A stretch of 23,781 bases of DNA from Chrysochromulina tobinii (taxonomy: Eukaryota; Haptophyta; Prymnesiales; Chrysochromulinaceae): NCBI GenBank assembly GCA_001275005.1, contig JWZX01001978.1, positions 1 through 23,781 on the forward strand, read 5' to 3'. A program made the translations under genes and the position numbers. The notes beneath the pieces were generated by a model that worked only from the letters and a program-made list of their open reading frames with translations, did no database searches and had not been told where the DNA came from. Every line of letters starts with the position of its first letter. Positions within the stretch are counted from its first letter, which is position 1. Shown piece by piece: positions 7,679-15,976 of the stretch.

Positions 7679-8446
7679 TCAACGAGAACTGAAGGCGTGG
7701 CAGTTAGTTGGCATCGAGCTCGGGTCGCCCTTGTCGCGCGGCTCCGGCGCCGAGCTGAGCAGCGACGCCGGCCAAAGGTCCACGCGGGGGTCCAGGGCGC
7801 CAGGTTCGCCGGTCGTGGACGCTCTCCAGGCGCGAATCCACTCGCCACCCGATAGAAATCCAGGTGCGTAGGCGCCCGGAGAGGCCAACGCGGGCCTCTC
7901 CGGTGGTCTGCAGACAACAAGGTGTGCAGTTGGATCGGTGTGCTGTTGGATCGGAACTGTGAGGCTATCCAAGAAGAGCGACGTCTTGTGCTGCCCGACG
8001 TCGGACGTACCAGGCAGCTCATCGTGCGGCGATACGAAGGATAGTCCAAGCCCGCTGGGCATCCATCTGAACACGGTGGCCAGGCTGAGTTCTGGTCGAC
8101 GTTCTGGGAGTGCTGGTACCCCTAGCATGCGAGCGCTCGTGTGGACGCCATCACGGCCGCCATCATCAGGGCTGCGCAGCAAACTCCCAGCACCAAGCGA
8201 GCTCGAGACTACGTAATTCGTTGCCATCGCGGGAGCTGCCATTTCAAATCCAGCAGGCGTGAGCGGCTTTGAGGTTGTCCTATCCTTGGTGAAAACCGGC
8301 GTGGGGACCACCTCAGGCTCAGACGACGGGTCCTCGAGGTCCTCGGGATCCTCATCCAACGACCGGCGCCGCGAGGCCATAGCTGCTTGCCTTGCGGCGG
8401 CCATGGCCGCGATTACTCCCTCATCGACCGTGAGGATGCGCCCCAT
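7679..8446 (-). CDS. Unrecognised protein, or 5' exon(s) of the CHAT/NB-ARC gene
   Basis: A 255-residue frame from ATG at 8446 to TGA at 7679. I recognise no domain. The N-terminus is Ala/Met rich (VIAAMAAARQAAMASRRR), followed by an acidic Pro/Glu segment (residues about 30-48) and a middle part with mixed hydrophobic content (ATVFRWMPSGLGLSFVSPHD, about 122-141) that looks like genuine coding sequence. There is no signal peptide or membrane segment. It ends only 49 bases before the ATG of the CHAT gene on the same strand, in a different frame. The gap contains a pyrimidine-rich TTTTCACAG that could serve as a 3' splice site, so the two may be one gene. On the other side it is divergent from the WD40 gene across a very short spacer. 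Confidence 0.5.
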   Translation of the reverse strand: MGRILTVDEGVIAAMAAARQAAMASRRRSLDEDPEDLEDPSSEPEVVPTPVFTKDRTTSKPLTPAGFEMAAPAMATNYVVSSSLGAGSLLRSPDDGGRDGVHTSARMLGVPALPERRPELSLATVFRWMPSGLGLSFVSPHDELPGTSDVGQHKTSLFLDSLTVPIQQHTDPTAHLVVCRPPERPALASPGAYAPGFLSGGEWIRAWRASTTGEPGALDPRVDLWPASLLSSAPEPRDKGDPSSMPTNCHAFSSR

Positions 8447-8588
8447 TTGGAACGATCTGTCCTCAAGAGCATGAATACAGTCATCTGTGAAGGGACAAAC
8501 TCAAAGCACACCATGCTCGGAGTATCAGGTTATCAATCATGACAGGTCCTTTCCAAAACCGGCGTCCTTTTCTTGCTTTCGTCGTCGT
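8447..8588. promoter_or_regulatory. Short divergent intergenic region (candidate shared promoter)
   Basis: Only 142 bases separate the ATG of the minus-strand unknown gene (8446) from the preferred ATG of the WRAP53-like gene (8589). A pyrimidine-rich stretch (TTTTCTTGCTTTCG) runs up to the start at 8589. I see no TATA box. Function as a bidirectional promoter is inferred purely from gene arrangement. Confidence 0.4.
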
Positions 8589-9849
8589 ATGGCCTACCGC
8601 TGCCCACGCTGCGTGCTGGGCGTCTACGACGAATTCGTCGCATCGGACGTGCCGGACAACTGTCTGCGTGGCGTCAAGTGGTCACCCGACGGGCTCTGCC
8701 TGCTCACGGCATCCGAGGACCGTATGCTGCGGCTGTTTGAGTTGCCAGGAGAGCTGCTCGAATCAGAGGCTGGAGACGCGACCGCAGCCGCTGCGGCACA
8801 CAGTCCGGAGCTGTGCTCTACGCTGACGGTGCGCGCGCCCGACTCCATCTACGACTACGCGTGGTACCCGTTCATGGACTCGAGCAATCCGGCCACGTGC
8901 TGCTTTGCGAGCTCAAGCCGCGACAGCCCAATTCACTTGTGGGACGCGTACACGGGCGCAAGTCGCGCGTCGTACATCCCGTACGACCACCTTGACGAAG
9001 TGATTGCGGCACAGTCGATCGCCTTCTCGCCCAGCGGCGAACGCCTCTACGCGGGCTTTGAGCGCGCCATACGGGTCTTCGACGTGTCACGCCCGGGCCG
9101 CGAGTGCACGCTGCGGCCGACGTGCTCCACGCGCCGCGCGCGCGACGGGCTGCGCGGGCTCATTTCGTGCTTCGCCTTCGCTCCCGATGCGCCGCAGCTC
9201 TTTGCGGCGGGCTCGCTCGCAGGCACCATCGGGCTGTACACAGAATCTTCCAAGGGACTCATCACCGAGCTGCGGGGCCGACACGGGCGGCGTGACCCAA
9301 TGCGCCTTCTCGGCCGACGGCGTGCGGCTGTACAGCGCGGCACGGCGTGACGGCGCCATCCAGTGCTGGGACGTGCGTCTCAGTGGGCGCGTCCTTGCTA
9401 CCTACCACCGCGCAAGCCCTACGAACCAAAAGATTGGCTTCGAGCTCCTGACGCCGCCTGCCGCCACTGCGTTGGCACCCATGGACAATGGCGCCGACAG
9501 CGCCGGCGGGGCCACCACCGAGGCTGTGCTGAGTGCCTCGCAGGACGGCCGAGTGCTGCTGTACGCGCAGGGCGCCGCGCCGAGCACGCTGCTCTCGTTT
9601 GCGGAGGCGACCAGCACGGCGACTCTACACCCATACGCGCCGCTCCTTGCCGTCTCCGTGGGCGAGCGGCGCTACCCGCTGCTGTCACTCGACGACGAGG
9701 CGGCGGAGGAGGTGGAGGGCGCGGCGGGCGAGGGCGGCGCTCAGAGGCATGCCAACGGCTTGACCATCTGGCAGCTGGGCGTGGGGGACCAGAGAGGCGG
9801 AGGAGGACGCACAGCAAGTGCTGCGAGTGCACAAGTGGCGAGTACGTGA
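8589..9849 (+). CDS. WD40 protein, WRAP53/TCAB1-like, with one-base frame break
   Basis: WD40 blades are clear: GVKWSPDGLCLLTASEDRML (first), YDYAWYPF, PIHLWDAYTG, SIAFSPSGERLYAGFERAI, CFAFAPDAPQLFAAGS and GLYTESS. After GLITELRG the frame changes at 9279. Skipping one C of GGCC gives LRGDTGGVTQCAFSADG, SAARRDGAIQCWDVR and later TNQKIGFEL, ending at TGA 9847-9849. The trp-rich spacing, the ARRD-x-I-x-CWD-R blade and the TNQ-I-F-L segment match WRAP53/TCAB1. In animals that protein binds CAB-box scaRNAs and telomerase RNA and directs them to Cajal bodies. I chose ATG 8589 (MAYRCPRC); an in-frame GTG lies 102 bases upstream but adds no recognisable sequence. The break has no splice signals around it, so an assembly indel is likeliest and the protein is probably intact. 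The WRAP53 assignment is by family resemblance. Confidence 0.8.
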
Positions 9850-9952
9850 ACGTGTCATCTCGAACGTGTGTGATGGAGAGTACAATGTAGGCGCGAGCTG
9901 GCGCGAGATGAGTGGAGGTCGAATGAAAATGTCATCACCAGGTCATCAGCGA

Positions 9953-11794
9953 ATGTTGCACCTCTTCAATTTTGCTTGCGCTCTCGCGCTCGCGCCACCT
10001 CCCTGTCGATACTACGCCACCTGCGTAGGCGGCGTGGAGCCCATTCTAGCCGCTGAACTGAAAGCTGCTCGCATCGGCGCAAGCGATGTGACTGAAGGGC
10101 GACTTGGAGTGGCGTTTACAGGAAGTGCCGAGGTGGGTGCTCGTGCGGTATTGTGGTCGCGCACGGCCCTCAAAATCATGGAGCTGCTTTCAGTTTCCGA
10201 GGGCGTCCACAGGGCTGAGGATTTGTACGAGGCTACGCGCGAAGCAGCCGAATGGAGCGACCTCGTAGGCGGGCCAGAGCAGACCATATCTGTGCAGGCT
10301 GTCCTCGGCACTCAGCGAGCGCTCGAATCAGGTCGCATGCGCCCGGGCGACTGGACCTGCGTCTCGTGCGGCGCCGTTGTATTTGCAAGCAAGGATGAAT
10401 GCTTTCGGTGCGGCGCGCCGCGTCCGGACGGATCGCAGGGGTCCGGGGAGTCAGGCCTGGCACACTCGCACTTCACCGCCCTCACGGTCAAGAATGCAGT
10501 GTGCGACGCGCTGCGCGAGCGCCATGGCTGGCGGCCGTCCGTGGACCCGGAGGACGCCGACTTGCCTCTCTTTCTGTATGTGCACAACGGCGAGGCGAGC
10601 CTGTACCGCGTGCTCAGCGGCGGCGCCTCGATGCACAAGCGGGGCTATCGCGCTGGGCAGGCGGTGCACGCCGCCGCGCTACGGGAGACCCTCGCGGCGG
10701 CAATGCTACTGCATGCGGAGTATGCGCCCTCGGCGCAGGTGCTGTGCGACCCTATGTGCGGCTCGGGGACCATCCCGATTGAGGCCGCGCTCATCGCTAC
10801 CGACACGGCGCCCGGGCTGCTCCGGCCGCCGCCCGCCCTCACGCGCTGGCCAGACACGTCACCGAGTACGTGGCGCTCGCTGACGGCGGAGGCGCGCGAG
10901 GCGCGCAGGCCACGTGCCCCGTGCGCCATCTTGGCCAACGACCTCATCCGCGGTAACCTCGCTCTCGCCGAGCGCGCCGCCAGCGCTGCAGGCGTCGCGA
11001 CGAGCATCTCCTTCAGCGCCGCCGACGCGGCCGCTTACCAACCGCCGGATGCGCCGCAGCTCGTGCTGACGAACCCGCCATGGGACATCAGGCTCGAGGG
11101 CGGCGAAGAGGCGTGGCGCAGCCTCGGCCAGTTCCTCCGGCGCGAGTGCGGTGGCGCGCGGGCTTGGGTGCTCTCAGGCAACAAGGAGCTCACGCAACAC
11201 CTTCACATGCGGGCGAGCAGCCGACTGCGCATCGAGAACGCTGGCAGCTCGCTGGCTCTGATTTCGTATGACGTGCTCAGGCCCCGTGAGGGTCGAGGGG
11301 AGATGGCGAGCACGGACGCGATCCCCGCTGCCTCTGCCACAGGCCAGACGCCCAAGCCTGCTGCTGCCACCGCCACTCGTACCGCTGCCGCTGCTGCCGC
11401 TACCGCTACCCCCACCGCAGCCGCTTCCAAATCGCCAGAGCCAGTCGTGGCCGCCACGTCTGTGCCTGCCGACTCGTGGCCCGCCTTCGCATCTCCCTCC
11501 GCCGCTGCAGCTCCCTCGTTCGAGTCTCTGACCGTCACGGAGCTGAAGGCCAAGCTGAAAGCGTTTGGGATGCCAGTGTCCGGTGTGAAGGCCGTCCTAG
11601 TGCAACGCCTCCAGCAGCTGCAGCCGAACCAACCCGAGGCATCGGATGCACCCAAGCTGGCAGCCGCAGTAGCACAGATGCGGACGCCGCGCGCAGCGGC
11701 GGGCCCTCCGAAGAAGCGGGAAGCCCTCACAAAAGTCGACGCAACAGGCAGGGGCGGGGAGGCGCTTGAAAGCATTTTCAAGTCGTTGTACTGA
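9953..11794 (+). CDS. THUMP-domain RNA methyltransferase (RlmL-like) with RanBP2 zinc finger and SAP domain
   Basis: Open from 9818, but that start overlaps the end of the WD40 gene. ATG 9953 is preferred because it opens a hydrophobic signal-like N-terminus (MLHLFNFACALALA), giving 613 residues. Numbered from 9953: residues about 20-130 are the ferredoxin-like/THUMP start (YYATCVGGVEPILAAEL). A RanBP2-type zinc finger (W134, C136, C139, C150, C153) sits inside the THUMP region. MHKRGYR at 227-233 and the following Ala/Leu helix are typical of RlmL. The SAM-binding motif is DPMCGSGT (266-273) and the catalytic motif is TNPPWDIRL (373-381). An Ala/Pro/Thr-rich linker leads to a SAP domain (LTVTELKAKLKAFGMPVSG) near the C-terminus. 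Bacterial RlmL makes m2G2445 in 23S rRNA. Together with the targeting-like N-terminus this suggests organellar rRNA methylation, which is inference. NPPW replaces the usual NPPY. Confidence 0.85.
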   Translation: MLHLFNFACALALAPPPCRYYATCVGGVEPILAAELKAARIGASDVTEGRLGVAFTGSAEVGARAVLWSRTALKIMELLSVSEGVHRAEDLYEATREAAEWSDLVGGPEQTISVQAVLGTQRALESGRMRPGDWTCVSCGAVVFASKDECFRCGAPRPDGSQGSGESGLAHSHFTALTVKNAVCDALRERHGWRPSVDPEDADLPLFLYVHNGEASLYRVLSGGASMHKRGYRAGQAVHAAALRETLAAAMLLHAEYAPSAQVLCDPMCGSGTIPIEAALIATDTAPGLLRPPPALTRWPDTSPSTWRSLTAEAREARRPRAPCAILANDLIRGNLALAERAASAAGVATSISFSAADAAAYQPPDAPQLVLTNPPWDIRLEGGEEAWRSLGQFLRRECGGARAWVLSGNKELTQHLHMRASSRLRIENAGSSLALISYDVLRPREGRGEMASTDAIPAASATGQTPKPAAATATRTAAAAAATATPTAAASKSPEPVVAATSVPADSWPAFASPSAAAAPSFESLTVTELKAKLKAFGMPVSGVKAVLVQRLQQLQPNQPEASDAPKLAAAVAQMRTPRAAAGPPKKREALTKVDATGRGGEALESIFKSLY

Positions 11795-12005
11795 TCTAGG
11801 TCATGTCGAGACACGTGAACCGCGTAAACTGTTAACTTTGAGTAACCTGTGTAACCAAACAAATATCTCAGAATATGTGCGATATGCGCCGCGTGCTCCG
11901 GCGGGGTCCGGTCGACGCGGCCGCCCGCGGCCGCGGCCGCGGCCCAGTACGCCGTAGCTCGAACACCCGCGCGCAGCCGATCCGCGGAGAGGCTCGAGAA
12001 CAACC
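11795..12005. other. Convergent spacer with clustered GCGGCCGC words
   Basis: This 211-base spacer separates the stop of the THUMP methyltransferase gene from the stop of the minus-strand LENG8-like gene. The first part (11800-11880) is unusually AT-rich for the window and may hold the methyltransferase 3' UTR. The second part holds overlapping GCGGCCGC/CCGCGG palindromes (about 11917-11942). I see no gene in it. Confidence 0.6.
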
Positions 12006-13976
12006 TCAATACCGCCGGTCGCGGCGGTCGCGATCGCGCTCTCTCGGGTCGCGCTCGCGGCCACGCCAATCGTCCCGCCGGTTGCCGTAGTCGCCACCGC
12101 GCCGGTCGCCGTAGTCATCCCGCCGGTCGCGCCGCTCGTCACGACGCTCGTGTACGTGCTCGTCGCGCCGATAGCGCTCGTCACGACGCTCGCGTTCCTT
12201 ATCGTCTCCTCGCTCCTTGTCGCTGCGTTCCTTATCAGCACGCTCCTTTTCTAGGAAGGTGGGCGTCTCGCCGTAGAGCCGCTCCCTCTTGCGATCGTGC
12301 GACGTGTCGCGCTTGGGGAGCGGCTCACGCTCCCAGTCTTTTGTGTGGAATTCGCCTCTTGAGGCCGCCTCGTCGACGCACGCCTTGACCTGCTTCTGCA
12401 TCGCTGCCCGCTCCAGCGACGTACGACAGCCCGCGAAACACTTTTCGACCCAGCGCTTGAGGCCCGGCGGCCAGAGGTGCGGCGGCGGCGCCTTCTCATA
12501 GCTGACCGAGGTGGCCACCCCTTCTTCCGCTTTTGGAATCGAGCGCTGCCCGAGCCCGAGCTGCGCGCGCGCTGCCATCTCACGCTCTGTTCCCGCGTCG
12601 AGCGGCGCTGTCAACATTGGCGCCCCCGGCCGCAGGGCAGACGCTGCGGCCGACGCCGACGGCACACCAACTGGGATGCGGTCGGCCCCGCATGCGGCGA
12701 CCGTCGCCGCGGCGTCCGCTGTCCCACCGGCCGTCATCACGACCGGGGTGTTCTCAATCATGGCCTCAGCGGCGGCGACGGCGGCGGCGGCCGAGGACGA
12801 GGCATCGCCGTCCTCAAAATCCTCGTCATTGTCATCGTCCTCGAGCCCCTCGCCGGCGCCGGCAGCCGACCGGCCTTTGATGAAGCGACGCGGCGGCGCG
12901 ATCGTGGCCGATGGCAGATCGGCAATGGCGCTACGCTCCGCAAAGCGTGCGGCCATTGCCGCGCGCCGCTCAGCCGCGTCGTTGGCAGCGGAGGCCGCCG
13001 CACGCTCACGCTCCATGTTCACCTCCCGCTCCGCCTTCTCACGCTGAGCGACCCGCACCACCTCGCGCTGCTCTGCAGGGCCGACCGCGCGCCCTGCCAC
13101 CGCCGCCGCCGCCGCCGCTGCTGCTGCCGCCGCTACTGCCCCTGGAATGGCCGATACTAAACGCAACGGCTGCGGCGGTGCAGGCAGGACCGGCCCAAGG
13201 TGTGCAGACACGAGGTGGTGCGCGGCGGCGGCGTTTAGTTTGAGGAGCGGCGCGCCGCCGCCGCCGGCCTCTCCAGTCGAGGCTGCCGCCGCGCCGGCAC
13301 CAGCGCCGAGGCCGCCGGCGGCAAAGCGCGCCTGGAACTCAGCAACCGCAGCGTGGATGGCTTGCTGCGGGTCCATCGCCAAGTGCTGCGGTGCCTGCGG
13401 TACCTCCTTGGGGACCATCCGCTCGGGTCGCCCGAAGTAACCCTTCTGCACCACGATGCCACCCGCGGTGACGCTCACATCGGCGCTCGAGCCGCCGAGG
13501 GCCGCAGCGGCCGCTTCCTTGATAGCGGCGACGGCTGCAGCCTCGTCGGCCCCGGGCATGGACGCACTGGCAGCCACGAGGGCAGTGCTCGAAACAGGCT
13601 GCATGGTGCCTGCCTGCGTGCCGCCCGAGGTGAAGCTGAGCATCGTCGGGCGCAACGCTGCTGCGGCGGTAACTGGTGAAGTGGGTTGAAGAGTCGCTGC
13701 TGTGGTGGTTTCGCTCGGCGGCGGTGGAAGTGCTGGTGCCGCAGCCGCCGCTGAGTATTCAGCGAACGAAGGTGGTGGGCCGGGAGGTGGTCCTGGGAGC
13801 GGAGGCGGCCCTGGTGGCAGGGCGGGTGGTGGTGGTGGATAGTAGGATGGCGGTGGTGGAGCATAACCCGGGTAGCCTGGGTAAACCGGCGGCGGATACG
13901 CGGGTGGCGGATACGCTGGTGGCGGATAAGCCTGGCTGCTGTAGTAGGCCGCCCAAGCTGCCTGGTTTGGGTCCAT
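12006..13976 (-). CDS. LENG8-like RNA-processing protein with Arg/Asp-rich tail
   Basis: The frame is open from an ATG at 14078, but ATG 13976 (MDPNQAAWAAYYSSQ) is the more natural start and gives 656 residues. Numbering here is from the longer frame. Residues 50-105 are Tyr/Pro repeats (AYPPP, YPGYPGY, then long PPP runs). A poly-Ala run is at about 314-326. A charged coiled-coil-like segment (VAQREKAEREVNMERERAA) is at about 343-361, and an acidic patch (EDDDNDEDFEDGD) at 413-425. Residues 535-588 (LWPPGLKRWVEKCFAGC ... HTKDWEREPLP) closely resemble the short helical module of LENG8/SAC3-type proteins that ends in W-x-x-x-PLP. The tail (590-690) is a run of ER/RD dipeptides typical of splicing-associated proteins. 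The SAC3/PCI domain that follows this module in LENG8 is absent. A nuclear mRNA export or splicing role is inferred. Confidence 0.65.
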   Translation of the reverse strand: MDPNQAAWAAYYSSQAYPPPAYPPPAYPPPVYPGYPGYAPPPPSYYPPPPPALPPGPPPLPGPPPGPPPSFAEYSAAAAAPALPPPPSETTTAATLQPTSPVTAAAALRPTMLSFTSGGTQAGTMQPVSSTALVAASASMPGADEAAAVAAIKEAAAAALGGSSADVSVTAGGIVVQKGYFGRPERMVPKEVPQAPQHLAMDPQQAIHAAVAEFQARFAAGGLGAGAGAAAASTGEAGGGGAPLLKLNAAAAHHLVSAHLGPVLPAPPQPLRLVSAIPGAVAAAAAAAAAAAVAGRAVGPAEQREVVRVAQREKAEREVNMERERAAASAANDAAERRAAMAARFAERSAIADLPSATIAPPRRFIKGRSAAGAGEGLEDDDNDEDFEDGDASSSAAAAVAAAEAMIENTPVVMTAGGTADAAATVAACGADRIPVGVPSASAAASALRPGAPMLTAPLDAGTEREMAARAQLGLGQRSIPKAEEGVATSVSYEKAPPPHLWPPGLKRWVEKCFAGCRTSLERAAMQKQVKACVDEAASRGEFHTKDWEREPLPKRDTSHDRKRERLYGETPTFLEKERADKERSDKERGDDKERERRDERYRRDEHVHERRDERRDRRDDYGDRRGGDYGNRRDDWRGRERDPRERDRDRRDRRY

Positions 13977-14306
13977 CACGAGGCAGCCCACGTGTAGATG
14001 GTCTAGAGGATCGTCGCGTCGGCGGCACACGACCGCGGTTCCGACGATGAGACTGTTCACACCTTTCACGAATCCCATTTTTTGAACGAACCTCTACAAA
14101 CCGTACCTCACCCCCCATGTCCCAACCCTCTGCGCCTCCGCTCTGTGTACGTGCACAGGCTTTTTGTCGTGTGCCCAGCGCCACAGCGCCCACGAGCCCT
14201 CGTGCGCTCTGCGCCCTGCGGCCTGCGCAAAGTTGCGAGGCGCTGAGCGGAGAGCCTTCATAGCGCATTGATGATGTCTACCTCCAGGGGCTGCAGCACA
14301 CTCCGC
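13977..14306. other. Spacer between two minus-strand genes
   Basis: About 330 bases lie between the preferred start of the LENG8-like gene and the stop of the 3-hydroxyacyl-CoA dehydrogenase gene, both on minus. The first 102 bases remain open in the LENG8 frame and could be a 34-residue N-terminal extension. The rest contains a C-rich stretch (CTCACCCCCC near 14110) and no recognisable gene. It should contain the LENG8-like gene's promoter and the dehydrogenase 3' UTR. Confidence 0.5.
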
Positions 14307-15257
14307 TCAAGCGGCCAGCTTGTCGCCGTCCCATTTCCAGAAGCCTTCGCCAGTCTTTCGCCCCAGCTTGCCCGCAGCGACCTTGGCGCGGAGCGACTCC
14401 GGAACCTTGAACGCGGGCTCGTCTGGAAAGGCGCTCTGCCAGCCCCCGATGATGCTCAAGCACGTGTCAAGGCCCACATAGTCAGCGAGGGCCATCGGCC
14501 CCATCGGATGGCCCGCGCCCAGCTTCATGGCGGTGTCGACGTCGGCGGGCGTGGCGACCCCGCGCTCGACGAGGAGCATGGCCGACGTCAGGTAGGGCAC
14601 AAGCAGCCGGTTGACGATAAAGCCCGGCGTGTCGATGCACTCGACCGGCGTCTTATCGAGCGAGCGCGAGAACTCCATCGCCCGCGCGAAAATCTTCGGG
14701 TCGGTCTGATCGGTGCGCACGACCTCGACGAGCTTCATCATCTGCACCGGGTTGAAGAAGTGCAGCCCGATCATCTGCGCCGGGCGGCCGCAGTAGCCAG
14801 CCATCGTCCCAATGGACAGCGAGCTCGTGTTTGACGCGATGATGCAGCTATCCTTGACGACGCGTCCGATTTCACCGTACAGCGTCTGCTTGAGCTGCAG
14901 GTTCTCGATGACGGCCTCGATGATCACATCACACGAGGCCAAAGCACCGCGGTCCGTCGTGGCCGTGATGCGCGCCATGGTCGAGGCAATGTGCGCATCG
15001 CCTACGGCCTTGTCCATCTTGCCTTTTTCCACTGCCTTGCTCGTGATCTTCTTCACGCTATCCCCAATGCGCTTGAGCCCACCCTGAAGGAACCGCTCTT
15101 CCAGCTCGACGGCGACGACTTTGTAGCCCTTCTCGGCGGCGGCTTGGGCGATCCCATGACCCATCAGCCCTAGACCAATAACGCCCACAGTGCTGACACC
15201 GGATGCAGTTGAGAAGGACCGCGCGCCGGCGACGCGGTAGCGGGCGATGGTCATCAT
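14307..15257 (-). CDS. HADH: 3-hydroxyacyl-CoA dehydrogenase, mitochondrial type
   Basis: NAD-dependent oxidation of L-3-hydroxyacyl-CoA to 3-ketoacyl-CoA, the third step of fatty-acid beta-oxidation. The frame is open from ATG 15347 (346 residues), but the ATG pair at 15257/15254 opens a classic mitochondrial presequence (MTIARYRVAGARSFSTA), so I start there. In the long numbering, the Rossmann motif GLGLMG is at 58-63. The catalytic set is complete: SNTSSLS with Ser at 175-176, His196 in GLHFFNP, Glu208 in KLVEVV and Asn246 in DTPGFIVNRLL. The C-terminal dimerisation domain carries AMKLGAGHPMGPMALADYVGLD. Length and motifs match stand-alone mitochondrial HADH rather than the fused FadB/MFE type. 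No introns are seen. This is the most securely assigned gene in the window. Confidence 0.95.
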   Translation of the reverse strand: MMTIARYRVAGARSFSTASGVSTVGVIGLGLMGHGIAQAAAEKGYKVVAVELEERFLQGGLKRIGDSVKKITSKAVEKGKMDKAVGDAHIASTMARITATTDRGALASCDVIIEAVIENLQLKQTLYGEIGRVVKDSCIIASNTSSLSIGTMAGYCGRPAQMIGLHFFNPVQMMKLVEVVRTDQTDPKIFARAMEFSRSLDKTPVECIDTPGFIVNRLLVPYLTSAMLLVERGVATPADVDTAMKLGAGHPMGPMALADYVGLDTCLSIIGGWQSAFPDEPAFKVPESLRAKVAAGKLGRKTGEGFWKWDGDKLAA

Positions 15258-15779
15258 TTGCAAAGCGATTTTTAGGGTGCGGGTTTTGATGTCATCAGGG
15301 GAGGCGGGGGCTCGAGTGGGGACAGTGGGAAAGTGCGGGTCGATCATTGAAGCGGCGGCTACAACACAAAGCGCTATTAACGACAGCGCTCAACGGAAGC
15401 CAACAGCCGGTCTGGCACTATCCTTCCTGTTCACACTTCACGTCGTCCAACTCTGTGAAATGGAACACGTGTCGCCTTTCGCTCGCGCCAAAGGGCGTCA
15501 GTCGGAGACACTGAACGTGTCGCCTCCGCCTCTCGTTCTTTTGCGGATGCCAGTGGTTCTCAACCCTGACTTACATATCATTTATCTTCTAGACCGCTGA
15601 CCGGCGGGGGGCGCCCGCCCGGCCCCCGCGGGACCGGTCTCCGGGGTGTTCCGTGTGCGCTGTGTGCGCGGCGGGGGCGTGCGTCTGCGGTGGGCCGGGG
15701 TTAGGCCTCAAACTAGCAGACTGACGTTAATAGCTTGCTGCAAGCTTTTTCTCTGCATTATGGACCATACTTTGGGGAC
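15258..15779. other. Intergenic region upstream of HADH and left of the inverted-repeat element
   Basis: About 520 bases without a gene I would call. The first 90 bases stay open in the HADH frame and include the alternative start at 15347. A GC-rich potential hairpin (GCGGGGG at 15604-15610 with CCCCCGC at 15623-15629) is followed by a GT-rich stretch to about 15700. It presumably carries the HADH promoter. Confidence 0.5.
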
Positions 15780-15783
15780 TTTT

Positions 15784-15826
15784 CGTTCCAGCCACGGTCA
15801 GGGTGACCCAGTGTATGTTGAAACGG
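15784..15826 (+). repeat. Left terminal inverted repeat
   Basis: Left arm of the element. Bases 15784-15806 pair perfectly with 16699-16677 read in reverse, and 15815-15826 pair with 16658-16647. The interval between the two blocks is 8 bases here and 18 in the right arm. Confidence 0.8.
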
Positions 15827-15903
15827 ACTTTTTGAGTGGGGCGTGATGAGGGACCGCGACCCTTTCAAACCCGTCCCCACGAAGGCCAAACAGTGGTTTT
15901 GAG

Positions 15904-15955
15904 CCGGGTAAAACCCGGTTTACCTGAACTTTTTCCCGCAAAACCCGGGTAAACC
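15904..15955. repeat. Nested inverted repeats inside the element
   Basis: CCGGGT-AAA-ACCCGG at 15904-15918 is a perfect short palindrome. GGTTTACC at 15917-15924 is the reverse complement of GGTAAACC at 15948-15955. The cluster lies 22-73 bases before the ATG of the element's small frame, so it could be a protein-binding site or a cruciform near the element's interior end. Confidence 0.6.
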
Positions 15956-15976
15956 TGGACCGTACCTGGGTGAGCG

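Noticed and set aside
676-9300. Programmed +1 frameshifting shared by the kinase and WD40 genes
   Set aside because: Both breaks are +1, but no shared slippery site or stop context is present at the shift points. Base-calling indels or, for the kinase, a tiny intron are simpler.
12477-13160. 227-codon plus-strand Arg-rich frame
   Set aside because: Antisense shadow of the LENG8-like gene caused by GC-rich codons; no recognisable domain.
15604-15629. GC-rich hairpin as a bacterial-type terminator
   Set aside because: No U-run follows, the genes are eukaryotic in character, and the hairpin lies upstream of the minus-strand HADH start rather than after a stop.
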